Positions 46,068 through 56,657 are shown, counted from the stretch's first letter. The stretch is 64,000 nucleotides of DNA from Morganella morganii (GCF_019402645.1 NZ_VKKS01000001.1:1823592-1887591), one strand, 5' to 3'. Notes: generated from the letters alone by a model not told the origin. Program-made: numbers and translations.

Positions 46068-46511
46068 ATGCACAAAATTATACTGGTTCCGATCGATCTG
46101 AATGCCGGTGCGTTATCTCAGAATGTCATTACTGAAATTAACGACTATGCCAAAGATAAAAATGTGAAATTTCATTTTGTTACGGTTATTCTCCCTTCTG
46201 AGCAGCTTTTTGACTACGGCCTGACATTCCCCGTGATGACCGAAAATGCCAAGTCAGAAGACCAGCGTATTAAAGCACTGCTTGAGAAACTGGATGCTGC
46301 CACAGAAAAATTCGCCATACAGAAAAACCAAATCTCCACGGGTGTTCTTATCGGAAGTGCAGCAGAAGCCATTCTTGAAAATGCAGAGAAAATTAAAGCC
46401 GACCTGATTGTTATCGGTTCCAAAAACCCGACCATGAAAAGCCGTTTCCTGGGCTCCACCGCATCCGCACTGATCCATTACGCGAATATCTCAGTTCTTG
46501 TAGTCCGGTAA
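46068..46511 (+). CDS. UspF/UspG-type universal stress protein
   Basis: A 147-residue cytoplasmic protein with the UspA fold. It starts KIILVPIDLNAG (beta-1 with the Val-Pro-x-Asp signature) and ends with the nucleotide-binding loop VIGSKNPTMKSRFLGSTAS followed by LIHYANISVLVVR, the G-2x-G-9x-G-S/T pattern of the ATP-binding UspF/G group. AAAGGAG precedes the ATG. It sits on the plus strand between rlmN and ndk, which are adjacent in E. coli, so it is a lineage insertion. Confidence 0.9.
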   Translation: MHKIILVPIDLNAGALSQNVITEINDYAKDKNVKFHFVTVILPSEQLFDYGLTFPVMTENAKSEDQRIKALLEKLDAATEKFAIQKNQISTGVLIGSAAEAILENAEKIKADLIVIGSKNPTMKSRFLGSTASALIHYANISVLVVR

Positions 46512-46516
46512 AAAAC

Positions 46517-46540
46517 AAAAGCCCGGTAATCCGGGCTTTT
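46517..46540. terminator. Intrinsic terminator between usp gene and ndk
   Basis: A perfect 10-bp stem (aaaagcccgg/ccgggctttt) with a taat loop is flanked by A and T runs and serves the convergent usp-like and ndk genes. Confidence 0.92.
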
Positions 46541-46605
46541 CAGCATTACGCTTTTACAGAAACCAATGAGCCGTTCCTGCGGCAGATTGCCGTCTGATAC
46601 AGAGA

Positions 46606-47031
46606 TCAGCGCGGGCAGATTTCATCTTCCGTGAAGAAATACGCGATTTCACGGGCGGCGGATTCTTCCGCATCAGAGCCGTGTACGGCGTTTTCAGTAA
46701 AGCTGTCTGAGTAATCAGCACGAAGTGTACCAGCCAGTGCATTATCCGGATTGGTGGCCCCCATCAGGTCACGGTGACGCTGTACGGCATTTTCCCCTTC
46801 CAGCACCTGAACCATAATCGGGCCGGACGTCATAAATTCCACCAGACCATCAAAAAACGGACGGCCTTTATGCTCCGCGTAAAACCCTTCCGCCTGCTCA
46901 CGGGTCAGGTGCAGCATTTTGGCGGCGATAATACGGAAACCGGCGCTTTCAAAACGATGGTAAATCGCCCCGATAACATTTTTCTTTACGGCATTTGGTT
47001 TGATGATAGAAAATGTGCGTTGTACAGACAT
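46606..47031 (-). CDS. ndk: Nucleoside diphosphate kinase
   Basis: A 141-residue enzyme that moves a phosphate between nucleoside tri- and diphosphates through a phosphohistidine. [20 protein letters not shown] opens it and the active-site histidine is in [13 protein letters not shown] (NxxHGSD). Length is that of E. coli Ndk (143) within two residues. Only the usp-like gene on the other strand separates it from rlmN. Confidence 0.97.
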   Translation of the reverse strand: MSVQRTFSIIKPNAVKKNVIGAIYHRFESAGFRIIAAKMLHLTREQAEGFYAEHKGRPFFDGLVEFMTSGPIMVQVLEGENAVQRHRDLMGATNPDNALAGTLRADYSDSFTENAVHGSDAEESAAREIAYFFTEDEICPR

Positions 47032-47243
47032 GAATTGACCTCATTGTGCGCAAGTGCGCTGTTGTCATTGTTATTTGCGGCTGACGGCAGACCGGTCCAC
47101 ACCTTGTGGTAAGGCGGTGATTATACGGGCTCACCTCTGTTTTTCCTACAGTTACGCAACATTTTTGCAAAGTATTCAGCATAACAGATCACAGATTTTC
47201 CGTCTGTATCACACTTTTTCCGCTGAACTTTCCGTCGTTTTTG

Positions 47244-49553
47244 CTATTTCAGGGTAAAACTGACCGAACTGACCTGCCCGCTGAGATCCAGCACCGTCAG
47301 CTGATAACGCCCCGGAGTATCCAGGGTCAGCAGCAGCGGTTCGCCGGATTCGGTACTGCCGGCCTGGTCACCATTAAGAAACCACCACTGTGTGCCCTCG
47401 CCGCCCTGCGTCATCACCCGCAAATCAAGCGTTTTAGCCAGTGGCAGACGCCGCAGCACATCCCCTCCACGGATACCGGAAATCAGCAGGGGAGCAGCCT
47501 CCACCCGCAGCGGCGGACAGGTTTTGCTTACCGGCGGCAGACGGTGACTGCGGCGCTCACCCGGCGGCAGCCAGCTCTCCAGCGCTATCGGCCACAGTGC
47601 CACAGTTTTTTCCTGTGCATCCGGGCAATCCGGAGCCACCCGTTCCCCCTGCCCGTTAACCCAAATCACCGCATTAGTGCCGGACAGGCTTTCCTGCCCT
47701 GCTGACGGCAGGGTCGGCGGCACGGTATTATCCAGTACCAGCGCCATCCGCTGCTGACGGCAGTTCGGATCCTGTTTATCTGCCGCCAGTCCGGACGGCC
47801 AGCAAATCATTTTACTGCTGACACTGACGGGTTTCGGATCCGGTAATTTTTTGCCGCCGCGCGCACGAAGATAACTATCCACCTGATACAGGATAGGAAT
47901 TGCCGTCGCAAACCCGGCCTGTCCGGCAACCGGGGTGCCGTCCGGACGCCCGACCCACACGCCGATGGTATAGCGGTTATTCACCCCCAGAGCCCAGGCA
48001 TCGCGGTAGCCGTAACTGGTACCGGTCTTCCACGCCAGCGGCACATCCTGCGCCAGACGGTCATCCGCCAGCGGCCTTGTTTCCCCGGCCATCACCCGCC
48101 GCGTGATCCATGCCGCTCCCGGGGATATCAGTTGCCGCTCTGCCAGCGGATCGTCCGGCCGGAAACGCACCGGCGCCACTTTCCCCTGCCTGGCAAACGC
48201 ACTGTAGGCGGCGATCAGCTGATCCATCCGCGCCCCTGTCCCGCCCAGAATCAGCGACAGGTTCGGATCACTGCCGAGCGGAAAACGCAATTCCAGGCCA
48301 ACATTACGCAGTCCGGCACTGAAACGCTTCGGGCCATAAACATCCAGTAACTGAACCACCGGCAGATTCAGTGAACGGCGCAGTGCCTCACTGACACTCA
48401 CCGGCCCGCTGAATCCGGTATCAAAATTGCCCGGCCGGTAATCATTAAAACGGCGCGGCACATCCTGCAATAAGGATTCACTGTGGATAAGCCCGTCATC
48501 CATCGCCAGTGCATATAAAAACGGCTTCAGTGTTGAGCCCGGCGAACGCCAGGCGCTGTTCACATCCACATGACCGAAACGGGTATCATCGGAAAAATCG
48601 ATAGAACCGACATAGCCCTTCACACTCATGTCGCGGTTATCCACCACCATAATGCCGAGGGAGGTTTTTTCCGGCAGCTGATACTTACGGTTACGGGCCA
48701 TTTCCTCCAGCTGCTGCTGAATAGCGGGGTTAATGGTGGTACGGATCACCGGGGCTTTCACTCCCGATGCCACCCGTCGTGCCAGAAGCGGTGCGGAATG
48801 CGGTACCCGGCGCGGTGCCAGCCAGATACTTTCCTGTTTTAGCTCATTTACCTTCGATTGCGGCCACACCTGAAACTCTGCCAGCCGGTCGAGTACTTTA
48901 TTGCGGGCAGCTTCCGCACGCTGCGGATAGCGATCCGGCCGCAAGCGGCTCGGGGCCTGCGGCAGTACCGCCAGCAGTGCCGATTCCCCGGCGGTCAGTT
49001 CCGAAGGTGGCTTACCGAGATACATCCAGCTCGCCGCACCAATGCCTTCCACGGTACCGCCATAAGGGGCGCGGTTGAGATACATCTCCAGAATCTCATC
49101 TTTGGAATAGTGCCATTCCAGCTGAATAGTGCGGAAAACCTGTTTCAGTTTGCCGGTCAGGGTGCGGTCATGAGGGTCAAGCAAACGGGCGACCTGCATG
49201 GAGAGTGTGCTGCCGCCGGACACAATGCGTCCGGAAGTCAGATCCTGCAATGCCGCGCGGCCGATAGCCACCGGGTTAATGCCGGGATGCTGATAGAAAT
49301 AGCGATCTTCATATGTCAGAAGTGCTTCAATAAATTCCGGTGATACATCCTTCAGTGTGACCGGGTAGCGCCACACGCCGTTACTATCGGCAAAACGCCA
49401 CAGCGGTGATCCGTCTTCGGCCGTGACCGTGCGCGCCATCACCACCTCATCCAGCGGCAGAGGCCAGATTTTATCCGCCAGCCAGAGCAGCGGCGGCATC
49501 AGAACAATTGTTATCAGACCGGTCAGCGCAAGACGTTTAAACCACACTTTCAT
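47244..49553 (-). CDS. pbpC: Penicillin-binding protein 1C
   Basis: A 769-residue bifunctional peptidoglycan synthase with a single N-terminal membrane anchor (LALTGLITIVLMPPLLWLAD). The glycosyltransferase domain has TYEDRYFYQHPGINPVAIGRA (catalytic Glu) and GGSTLSMQVARLL; the transpeptidase domain has SPGSTLKPFLY (catalytic Ser in the STLK motif) and WKTGTSYGYRDAWA (KTG). The C-terminal 90 residues are the BiPBP_C domain. It follows yfhM, the standard pair in which the alpha-2-macroglobulin may act as a back-up defence for the periplasm while PbpC repairs the wall. Confidence 0.96.
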   Translation of the reverse strand: MKVWFKRLALTGLITIVLMPPLLWLADKIWPLPLDEVVMARTVTAEDGSPLWRFADSNGVWRYPVTLKDVSPEFIEALLTYEDRYFYQHPGINPVAIGRAALQDLTSGRIVSGGSTLSMQVARLLDPHDRTLTGKLKQVFRTIQLEWHYSKDEILEMYLNRAPYGGTVEGIGAASWMYLGKPPSELTAGESALLAVLPQAPSRLRPDRYPQRAEAARNKVLDRLAEFQVWPQSKVNELKQESIWLAPRRVPHSAPLLARRVASGVKAPVIRTTINPAIQQQLEEMARNRKYQLPEKTSLGIMVVDNRDMSVKGYVGSIDFSDDTRFGHVDVNSAWRSPGSTLKPFLYALAMDDGLIHSESLLQDVPRRFNDYRPGNFDTGFSGPVSVSEALRRSLNLPVVQLLDVYGPKRFSAGLRNVGLELRFPLGSDPNLSLILGGTGARMDQLIAAYSAFARQGKVAPVRFRPDDPLAERQLISPGAAWITRRVMAGETRPLADDRLAQDVPLAWKTGTSYGYRDAWALGVNNRYTIGVWVGRPDGTPVAGQAGFATAIPILYQVDSYLRARGGKKLPDPKPVSVSSKMICWPSGLAADKQDPNCRQQRMALVLDNTVPPTLPSAGQESLSGTNAVIWVNGQGERVAPDCPDAQEKTVALWPIALESWLPPGERRSHRLPPVSKTCPPLRVEAAPLLISGIRGGDVLRRLPLAKTLDLRVMTQGGEGTQWWFLNGDQAGSTESGEPLLLTLDTPGRYQLTVLDLSGQVSSVSFTLK

Positions 49554-49590
49554 GTATCAAACCGCATCATAAGAATTCTTAAGATAAAAA

Positions 49591-49616
49591 TGCCCTTATA
49601 ACAGATTATAAGGGCA
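49591..49616 (-). terminator. Intrinsic terminator after yfhM
   Basis: A perfect 11-bp stem (tgcccttataa/ttataagggca) with a 4-base loop is followed on the minus strand by five T. It separates yfhM from pbpC, which may therefore have its own promoter or rely on read-through. Confidence 0.88.
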
Positions 49617-49671
49617 TAAAACACATTATGCTGCCGCAGCCCGGAGAGGTTGCGGACAACAGACCGTGCCG

Positions 49672-52600
49672 TTAACGAACCACTTCCAGTGTCGCCGGTG
49701 TCACACCGGTAGCGCGCCAGGCCGGAATATACATCGATTCCACCTGCGGAGCCGGAACACTGTATTTACCCGGTGTGACGGCACGGGCCAGATAGACCAG
49801 CGTTACCGGACGGTACTCTTCCACCGCCACCTGGGAAACAAAGCGATCATCACGGTACTCGGTATGACGGATATTGGCCTGTTGCATATCCTGAACAGCT
49901 TCCGCCAGGTTCGGCGCACTGTCAGCCAGGCTTGCACTGGCTGCCGCCAGGTTCTGGTTTTCCAGTTCCAGACCAGCCGGTAACAGATCCACCACCAGCG
50001 CATCCGGCACGTTGCGGTCTGCCTGAATATCCAGACGGATAGCCACCAGGTCGCCGCTGCTCAGACGGTCAATGCTGATCGGATTACCGTTCAGATCCAT
50101 ATACGTCCGCTTGATCTTCAGCACTTCGGATGACGGATGCGGCGCCTGTAACGGATAGCCGGTGATATTCACACGGCCGAACAGTTCCGTATCACCCCGG
50201 TTCGCCACACTGATACCGTTGTTCAGCTGTGCGGCAGTGAGTGTTTCACGCAGCGCACTGTCACGGCTGATCGCCGGGGCTTCCCCGTTGATCAGGGCAG
50301 ACCACGGTTTTTCGCTCTGGTTAATATACTGACGGCCTGCCAGATACAGCGCATTGCTTTCCTGAGTGGAGAAGTAACGATTATTCTGTATCTCCGCAGA
50401 AAGCGCCTGCAACTTGCCGTAACGCTGATCCGCATTGGAATCCGCCTCACTGAGCAGAGCAATAATCATCGCATCATCACGGATAGTGCTGCCGTAATCA
50501 CCGGTGTAGACGCTGTCACGGTTTTTCATCACACCCAGACGGATAGCTTCGTTACCGCGATCCGCATCCCCCATTTTCTTCAGGGCGATACCTAGCTGTA
50601 CCAGAGCCAGACCACTTGCGGCATCGTCACGGCGCTGATACACCTGACGCAGTGCCCCGAGCGGTGCTTTCTGCTGCTGTGCCAGAACATAACCGGCATA
50701 GGCCTGTACTGCAAAGCGCATCTGGTCGCTGTTACCGTAATAGTTGCTGCTGATCACCGAACGATCCTGCAAATAGCGCAGCAGCCGGTTATTGGCATTA
50801 CTCAGGGCATCCGCCGGGACGTCAAAACCGCGCTGTCCGGCACGGAACAGGAAATCTGTCGCATACGCTGTCAGCCACGGCTCTTCCGCACCGCTGTTAT
50901 CCCACAGGGAGAAACTGCCGTCGCTGCGCTGCATACCGAGCAGATGCGGGATACCCGTCATCACTGCCTGACGGCGTCCGGCATCAGTCTGGGTTTTGAT
51001 GCCCAGTTTTTTCAGCTCAGCCTCAGAGGAATACAGGGACGGATACAGCCCGCTCACGGTCTGCTCCAGACAACCATACGGATAGGCATAAAGTTCGCGG
51101 ATATAACGCGAAATATCCAGCGGCGGACGGCTGGTCAGCACCATTTCACCGGAAACGGTATTCCCGTCCAGATAACCGATCTGATCGGCAGGTAATACCC
51201 ATTCCCCGCCATTACCGAGCGACATAGAATAAGAAACCGTTTCTGCCGGATAAGCCGGACGCACGCCGATTTTCCAGCTGTTTTTGTAGGTGTTGCTGCT
51301 CTCATCAGGCAGTTTCAGCCCTTTGACCGTCATAAACACCTCGCCCTGACCAAAGCCGTTCGCGGCTTCAACCGGGACATTCACGGAAGTGCGCTGACCT
51401 TTCGCCAGAGTGACTTCTTTTTCTGCCCCGCCGTTGAGATGCACCATACCGTCCGCGCTGAAATTCACGGTCAGATTCTGTGTTTCATCGGTCAGGTTGG
51501 TCAGATCAAGCGTCAGCTGAGAACGGTCACCACCGGCCATAAAGCGCGGCAGCGCCATCTGGCTGATCACCGGTGCGGCAACAATCACTTTATTCTGCGC
51601 GTGGCCGAAATCTTCATCCGTCCAGGCCTGCGCCATCAGACGCAGTTCGCCGTTAAAATCCGGTATCGGCAGAGTGACAGTACCTTCGCCCTGCGCATTC
51701 AGTTCCACCGGTGTCGCCTGCTGCGCGATAATCTGCACGTCTGTCAGTGGTTTCAGGCCGCCGCGATCCGGTCCATCGCCACCGTCACCGCCGAACCGCA
51801 GAGTGCCGGAACGACCGCCGCCCTCGATCAGCTGACCATACACATCATACTGATCAACGCTGTAACGTTTGCGTCCGAAGAAGGCGTCATACGGATCCGG
51901 CGTTTTGTAGCCGGTGATATTGAGCACACCGGTATCCACCGCAGAAATCAGGACATTAACTTTTTCCGGAGCCGGTTTGCCGTCCTGCGCTTTCGCTTTG
52001 ATTTTCACGGTCAGATCCTGATTCGGACGAATGCGTGCCGGAGTATCCAGCACCACATCAATCTTACGGCCCGGATCGGCCATCGGGATATGCAGGATGC
52101 CCACCGCACGTTTGATGGTCGCCTGGCGGGAACTGTCACCCGGACGGACAACCACGGCGGTCGCGTACAGGTCGTGGCGCGTCCACTCTTTGTTCAGCGG
52201 TACTTCCACATCAGTGCCGCCTTCCGGCACATCCACTTCCTGCCACCATAGCGGACCGTCACTGGACTCCAGCAGCACATAGCCTTTACCGGCCTGTGGT
52301 GCAGTCACATTCAGTTTAACTTTATCACCGGCGTGATAATTTGGTTTATCCAGTTTCAGTTTCACCTGATCCGGGCGAACCGCGCCGGTACCGCCGGTGT
52401 TATCCTGCCAGGAATATCCAGCCCAGAAACGCACGCTGCTGGTCAGCCCGGTGGACGGATCCACCACTTCCAGACGGTATGCTCCCCAGGAAACCGGGAC
52501 GGTCACTTTTGCTGTGCCGTCTTTGGCGATACTGATTTTGTCATCAGACATCACGAGGTCTTTCTGATCATAACCGGATGACCAGCCTTCGGAATCAGAC

Positions 52601-54693
52601 CAGCGCCAGTAATAATCACGGCGCTCATAAATCAGGCGCGCATTCAGATCATCGGCGTTTAATTTATTACCCTGACGATCGGTATAAACAATTTCAAATT
52701 CAGCCAGTGAATCTTCATCCGTGCTGTACTGAGACACATACTTATCAGTACGGTAGTCATACACCTCTTTTTTGGCGAAGATCGGGCGGATACCGGCCAT
52801 TTTCGGTGCAGGCCATACCGCAACATCCGCACGGCGGGTCACCGGACGACCGCCGGTTTCCATCAGGCTCGCCTGAAGGATCAATTTAAACGGCGATTTC
52901 ACCTCTTTCCAGTAGTCATTACTGATGGTGAATGCCGCCTCCCCGCCGTCATTCATGGTTTCATCAAACTCATCCAGGGTACGGGTCAGGTTTTCTTCCT
53001 GAATATTACCGAATTCAAACCCCGGCAGTTTGGCGGACGCTTCGCGATCCGGACGCATAAAAAGTTGTCCGGTCAGTTGGTTACCGGCCGCCGGCGCACC
53101 ATAGAGATAATGACCTTCAATCTCAAAATCAGCGGACTGCTGCGTGGTGATTGGCTGCTTATCGGTTTTGATTTCCATTGCCATGCGTTCAGGCATGAAA
53201 TCTTCCACATTGACGCTATAAAAGCGCGGCGTGTTATCCCCGAGGTCAAAACGCAGCGTCAGTTTGCCGGTTTCGATGTTTTCCGGAATCACATACTGAT
53301 ATTGATAGAGCCCGTTTTCCGGCTGCCAGACGAAGGTGGATGCCACCTGACCGTCATTTTTCAGCACATCCGCTTTAACCGGCTGGTCTTTGAGCGGATG
53401 GCCGTCGCCGTCACGCAACAGGCCGTTGATAACAAGGGTTTCCCCCGGACGGTACAGATCACGCGGCCCAAAGACGAAAAATTGTTTTGCGTAACCCTGC
53501 GGACCGGCGATATCGAATTCTGCCAGGTCAAGTGCCGGATTTTTCAGGTCGATCATACTGGTCTGGCCGTTGTTAATCGCCAGTAACAGCGCGGCATCCG
53601 CCCCGCGATCCAGTTTTGCGTGACCGCTGCTGTCCGTTTCCGCTTTGCCCAGAAGCTGACCTTTGCTGTCGAGCAGGCGGATTTCCACTCCTTTCAGAGC
53701 ACTGCCTTTGGCCAGCGACTGTGTGAACACATCCAGTTCATTCAGGTAGCTGTGCATGGAGACGCCGATATCACTCAGGGTAAAGAGCGTTGCAGGCATG
53801 GTGTAACTGTAACGTCCGGCCTGCTGCATTACCGCCAGATACACCCCTTCTTCCTGTAACTGCTTGATATCCTTCAGCGGAATCTGCATATTTTCGCGGG
53901 TGTTCTTCTGCGGATTCAGATCAAAACGCCCGGTATAGACCAGATCGGTATTATTCAGCAGATCATCCGAATTCCAGTACTGGAGATTGTTGCCGTACTG
54001 CCAGCTTGCGAGGAAAGATGCCAGGGAATCCGGTTTGATGCGGTAAAAATTGACATCAATGCTGTCCACATTCAGCGCGAATACCGGCAGTCCCTGTAAG
54101 ATATCCGACGGGAACAGTGAACCGCGGCTGGCAAAGCCGACACTCGGTGTCACATCCGCAGTGGTCAGTTTTAAATCATAGCCGTTAACCAGCGTGCGTT
54201 CGTTAATGCCCCGCACGCCCCGATCGATACTCAGCTGCAATTCCCGCGACGGCGGCAGATGCCGCATACGCAGTTCCATCAGGTTATCCGACAGCTCCCA
54301 CGCCCCTTCCAGCTTGCCGTTTTTCACATCCACCAGACGGGCAAACTGACTGAAATCCTGATTCGGATCCAGCGGAACAGAGAATGTCACCACCATCGCA
54401 TTCGCGCCGTCGAGCTGAAGCTCAGAGGCATCGATGATAGTCACATCTTTCCCGGCATAGCGTTTGGCCAGCTCTGCCAGCGATGCGGCATCATGTGCTT
54501 TTTTCGGAGACTGAGATGAAACGGATGAGGAAGACGTGTTTTCTTTATTATTGGCTGGTGCGCTGTCATTACTGCCAGCCGCCGTTGTTTTACTGCCGGT
54601 GTCATCACAACCCGTGAGCGCCAGCGCTGAAGCAAGCAGCACTGCAATGCAGCGCTTTTTGCCGGGACCCTGTCCTGCAATCGGAGAACGCAT
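49672..54693 (-). CDS. yfhM: Bacterial alpha-2-macroglobulin lipoprotein
   Basis: A 1673-residue protease trap of the periplasm. The ATG at 54693 follows AAAGGA and gives a proper lipoprotein signal (lipobox ALALTGC). A low-complexity Ser/Asn/Thr linker (about 32-60) is followed by repeated macroglobulin (MG) beta domains and, near residue 1208, the thioester motif YGCLEQTVSG that covalently captures an attacking protease. A helical thioester domain and MG10 follow. E. coli YfhM is of similar length (1653). It neighbours pbpC, its usual partner. Confidence 0.96.
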   Translation of the reverse strand: MRSPIAGQGPGKKRCIAVLLASALALTGCDDTGSKTTAAGSNDSAPANNKENTSSSSVSSQSPKKAHDAASLAELAKRYAGKDVTIIDASELQLDGANAMVVTFSVPLDPNQDFSQFARLVDVKNGKLEGAWELSDNLMELRMRHLPPSRELQLSIDRGVRGINERTLVNGYDLKLTTADVTPSVGFASRGSLFPSDILQGLPVFALNVDSIDVNFYRIKPDSLASFLASWQYGNNLQYWNSDDLLNNTDLVYTGRFDLNPQKNTRENMQIPLKDIKQLQEEGVYLAVMQQAGRYSYTMPATLFTLSDIGVSMHSYLNELDVFTQSLAKGSALKGVEIRLLDSKGQLLGKAETDSSGHAKLDRGADAALLLAINNGQTSMIDLKNPALDLAEFDIAGPQGYAKQFFVFGPRDLYRPGETLVINGLLRDGDGHPLKDQPVKADVLKNDGQVASTFVWQPENGLYQYQYVIPENIETGKLTLRFDLGDNTPRFYSVNVEDFMPERMAMEIKTDKQPITTQQSADFEIEGHYLYGAPAAGNQLTGQLFMRPDREASAKLPGFEFGNIQEENLTRTLDEFDETMNDGGEAAFTISNDYWKEVKSPFKLILQASLMETGGRPVTRRADVAVWPAPKMAGIRPIFAKKEVYDYRTDKYVSQYSTDEDSLAEFEIVYTDRQGNKLNADDLNARLIYERRDYYWRWSDSEGWSSGYDQKDLVMSDDKISIAKDGTAKVTVPVSWGAYRLEVVDPSTGLTSSVRFWAGYSWQDNTGGTGAVRPDQVKLKLDKPNYHAGDKVKLNVTAPQAGKGYVLLESSDGPLWWQEVDVPEGGTDVEVPLNKEWTRHDLYATAVVVRPGDSSRQATIKRAVGILHIPMADPGRKIDVVLDTPARIRPNQDLTVKIKAKAQDGKPAPEKVNVLISAVDTGVLNITGYKTPDPYDAFFGRKRYSVDQYDVYGQLIEGGGRSGTLRFGGDGGDGPDRGGLKPLTDVQIIAQQATPVELNAQGEGTVTLPIPDFNGELRLMAQAWTDEDFGHAQNKVIVAAPVISQMALPRFMAGGDRSQLTLDLTNLTDETQNLTVNFSADGMVHLNGGAEKEVTLAKGQRTSVNVPVEAANGFGQGEVFMTVKGLKLPDESSNTYKNSWKIGVRPAYPAETVSYSMSLGNGGEWVLPADQIGYLDGNTVSGEMVLTSRPPLDISRYIRELYAYPYGCLEQTVSGLYPSLYSSEAELKKLGIKTQTDAGRRQAVMTGIPHLLGMQRSDGSFSLWDNSGAEEPWLTAYATDFLFRAGQRGFDVPADALSNANNRLLRYLQDRSVISSNYYGNSDQMRFAVQAYAGYVLAQQQKAPLGALRQVYQRRDDAASGLALVQLGIALKKMGDADRGNEAIRLGVMKNRDSVYTGDYGSTIRDDAMIIALLSEADSNADQRYGKLQALSAEIQNNRYFSTQESNALYLAGRQYINQSEKPWSALINGEAPAISRDSALRETLTAAQLNNGISVANRGDTELFGRVNITGYPLQAPHPSSEVLKIKRTYMDLNGNPISIDRLSSGDLVAIRLDIQADRNVPDALVVDLLPAGLELENQNLAAASASLADSAPNLAEAVQDMQQANIRHTEYRDDRFVSQVAVEEYRPVTLVYLARAVTPGKYSVPAPQVESMYIPAWRATGVTPATLEVVR

Positions 54694-54835
54694 AATCAAT
54701 CCTTTCTGGTGAACCCGGAAAACGGGCACTTGTTCGGTATTATTTCACGAAGTGTAAACAAAGCCTAAACAAGCGTATAGTGCATTATTCTGAATATATG
54801 CAATATTGATATTCATTGTCAGTGATAAATTATCA

Positions 54836-55258
54836 TTACGCTTCAGTTACCGGAATGGCATTGCGCAGCCAGCCACCGAGACGGCGCTGGTAGAATGCCT
54901 GTATGTGTTGTGTCAGGAAGTGCGTCAGTCCGTCATTTTCATCCGGGTTTAACAGACAAAAATCAATGTGTTCCCCGTCATCAAGATGATCCATTGCTGC
55001 CTCTGCCGCCTGCCGGATCACGATGTCCGCATCCTGCTCTTCACTGAGTTCCAGCACAATCAGTAATGCCGCCTCATCCGGGACAGAATTGTTTTTTTCA
55101 GCTGCCATCACCCAAAATGCACGGCGCACCGGTTTATGCTGTTTAAACACGCTGGTCAGTGCATCCAGCACCGCGTCCGGTTTATTTTCCGGCACACTCA
55201 GCAGCAGTGCAGTGCCCTGTTCAATCATCACTTCCTGTGCCGGGAGTAGATCCGCCAT
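54836..55258 (-). CDS. sseB: SseB-like protein, C-terminal domain only
   Basis: A 140-residue protein that starts at ATG 55258 with AAGGAG 7 bases upstream. ALLLSVPENKPDAVLDALTSVF, HKPVRRAFWVMAAE and HFLTQHIQAFYQRRLGGWLR match the C-terminal half of E. coli SseB (LILSEVAEPPAQMIDSL, KPVKRAF, HFITEHIAPFYERRWGGFLR). The N-terminal SseB domain (about 120 residues) is missing. It keeps the enterobacterial position between yfhM and pepB. SseB changes serine sensitivity and rhodanese activity in E. coli by an unknown route. The good ribosome-binding site argues for a working single-domain gene. Confidence 0.85.
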   Translation of the reverse strand: MADLLPAQEVMIEQGTALLLSVPENKPDAVLDALTSVFKQHKPVRRAFWVMAAEKNNSVPDEAALLIVLELSEEQDADIVIRQAAEAAMDHLDDGEHIDFCLLNPDENDGLTHFLTQHIQAFYQRRLGGWLRNAIPVTEA

Positions 55259-55303
55259 CACAGAACTCCTTATGTCAGTTTCTGTCTTTTTAAACATCAC
55301 AGA

Positions 55304-55333
55304 AAAACGGTCACACCTGTGTGTGACCGTTTT
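55304..55333 (-). terminator. Intrinsic terminator after pepB
   Basis: A perfect 13-bp stem (aaaacggtcacac/gtgtgaccgtttt) with a 4-base loop and a T-run on the minus strand lies directly after the pepB stop and ahead of sseB. Confidence 0.9.
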
Positions 55334-55361
55334 ATAACAGAATCAGTATTGCGATACCCGG

Positions 55362-56657
55362 TTATTGTCCGGCTTTTTTCAGCAGCAGTGCTGCCACGGT
55401 ACGCACACCATAGCCGGTTGCACCCGCTGACCATAATTCAGACGGCGCTTTGCGGTAAGTCGCTGAGCAGTCGATGTGCAGCCAGTTTTTGCGGTAATCT
55501 TCCACAAAATGAGACAGGAATGCCGCTGCGGTACTTGCTCCGGCCGTATTCGGGGCCCCTGTGTTGCACAGATCAGCAAAGGAGGACGGGCACTGACGAC
55601 GGTGGAATTCTGCCAGCGGCAGACGCCAGAACATCTCTTTTTCCTGATCAGCGGCTGACATCAGTTCATTGTACAGCGCGTCGTCGAAGCTCAACACTGA
55701 GTGATAGTCGTTACCGACGGCGGTTTTCGCCGCACCGGTCAGCGTGGCGGCATCAATGATAAACCCGGCGTTATCTTTGTCCGCTTCAATCAGACCATCC
55801 GCCAGCACCAGACGCCCTTCTGCATCGGTATTCATGATTTCAACAGATTTACCGTTGCTGTAACGGATGATATCACCCAGTTTGAAGGCATTGCCGCTCA
55901 CCAGGTTATCCGCGATACACAGATACAGTTTGACGCGTTTTTGCAGGCCACGGCTGATAGCCATCGCCAGTGCGCCGGTCAGGGTAGCAGCGCCGCCCAT
56001 ATCGGCTTTCATGGAGTCCATAGAAGAAGACGGTTTCAGGCTGTAACCGCCGGAGTCAAAGGTGATCCCTTTACCGACCAGACTGGCAAATACCGGTGCA
56101 TTTTCCTGTTTACCCGGATTGTAATCCAGTGCCAGCAGTACCGGCGGACGCACAGAACCGCGGCCGACCGTGTGGATCCCCATATAACCCTGCTCGCGTA
56201 AATCATCCCCTTTGATGATACGGTAGCCGACGGAATTGCAGGAAACGCCGCACAGCAGATCAACTGCGCGCTGCGCCAGCTGTTCCGGACTCAGTTCTTC
56301 CGCAGGGGTGTTGATAATATCACGTACCCAGTCGATGATGCGGATACGGTGTTCCAGCTCGGTTTTATCCGCTTCCGGTAATTCCGGCCATTCAATAGAA
56401 CGCGCTCCTTTCGGGCCGCGGAATCCCTGCCAGAATGCCCAGCTGGTTTCCAGATCCCAGTTACTGCCGCTCAGCACCACATTGCGGATGCCCTGACCAT
56501 CGATTTTGCGGCCTGCGCTCTGCACGGCGCACAGCATCCCTTTACGGCTTAAATGAACAGTCATTCCCTTGTCAGTCGCGCTGACCAGGGCTTTCTCTCC
56601 CCACGCCGGAGAAGCAGGTTCATACGATAAGGTTACAGGCATGATGAGTTGCGTCAT
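55362..56657 (-). CDS. pepB: Aminopeptidase B
   Basis: A 431-residue M17 leucyl-aminopeptidase family enzyme, a manganese-dependent cytosolic peptidase that also opens Cys-Gly. The ATG at 56657 follows AGAGAG. The metal and active-site motifs are [26 protein letters not shown] (read as GITFDSGG and MKADM), and [15 protein letters not shown]. coli PepB is 427 residues. It ends the isc-linked gene set, downstream of iscX as in E. coli. Confidence 0.96.
   Translation of the reverse strand: MTQLIMPVTLSYEPASPAWGEKALVSATDKGMTVHLSRKGMLCAVQSAGRKIDGQGIRNVVLSGSNWDLETSWAFWQGFRGPKGARSIEWPELPEADKTELEHRIRIIDWVRDIINTPAEELSPEQLAQRAVDLLCGVSCNSVGYRIIKGDDLREQGYMGIHTVGRGSVRPPVLLALDYNPGKQENAPVFASLVGKGITFDSGGYSLKPSSSMDSMKADMGGAATLTGALAMAISRGLQKRVKLYLCIADNLVSGNAFKLGDIIRYSNGKSVEIMNTDAEGRLVLADGLIEADKDNAGFIIDAATLTGAAKTAVGNDYHSVLSFDDALYNELMSAADQEKEMFWRLPLAEFHRRQCPSSFADLCNTGAPNTAGASTAAAFLSHFVEDYRKNWLHIDCSATYRKAPSELWSAGATGYGVRTVAALLLKKAGQ

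Noticed and set aside
51439-52251. A 270-codon frame opposite yfhM
   Set aside because: It is antisense to the conserved alpha-2-macroglobulin gene, its residues are the expected shadow composition (His, Arg, Ile-rich) and it has no ribosome-binding site.
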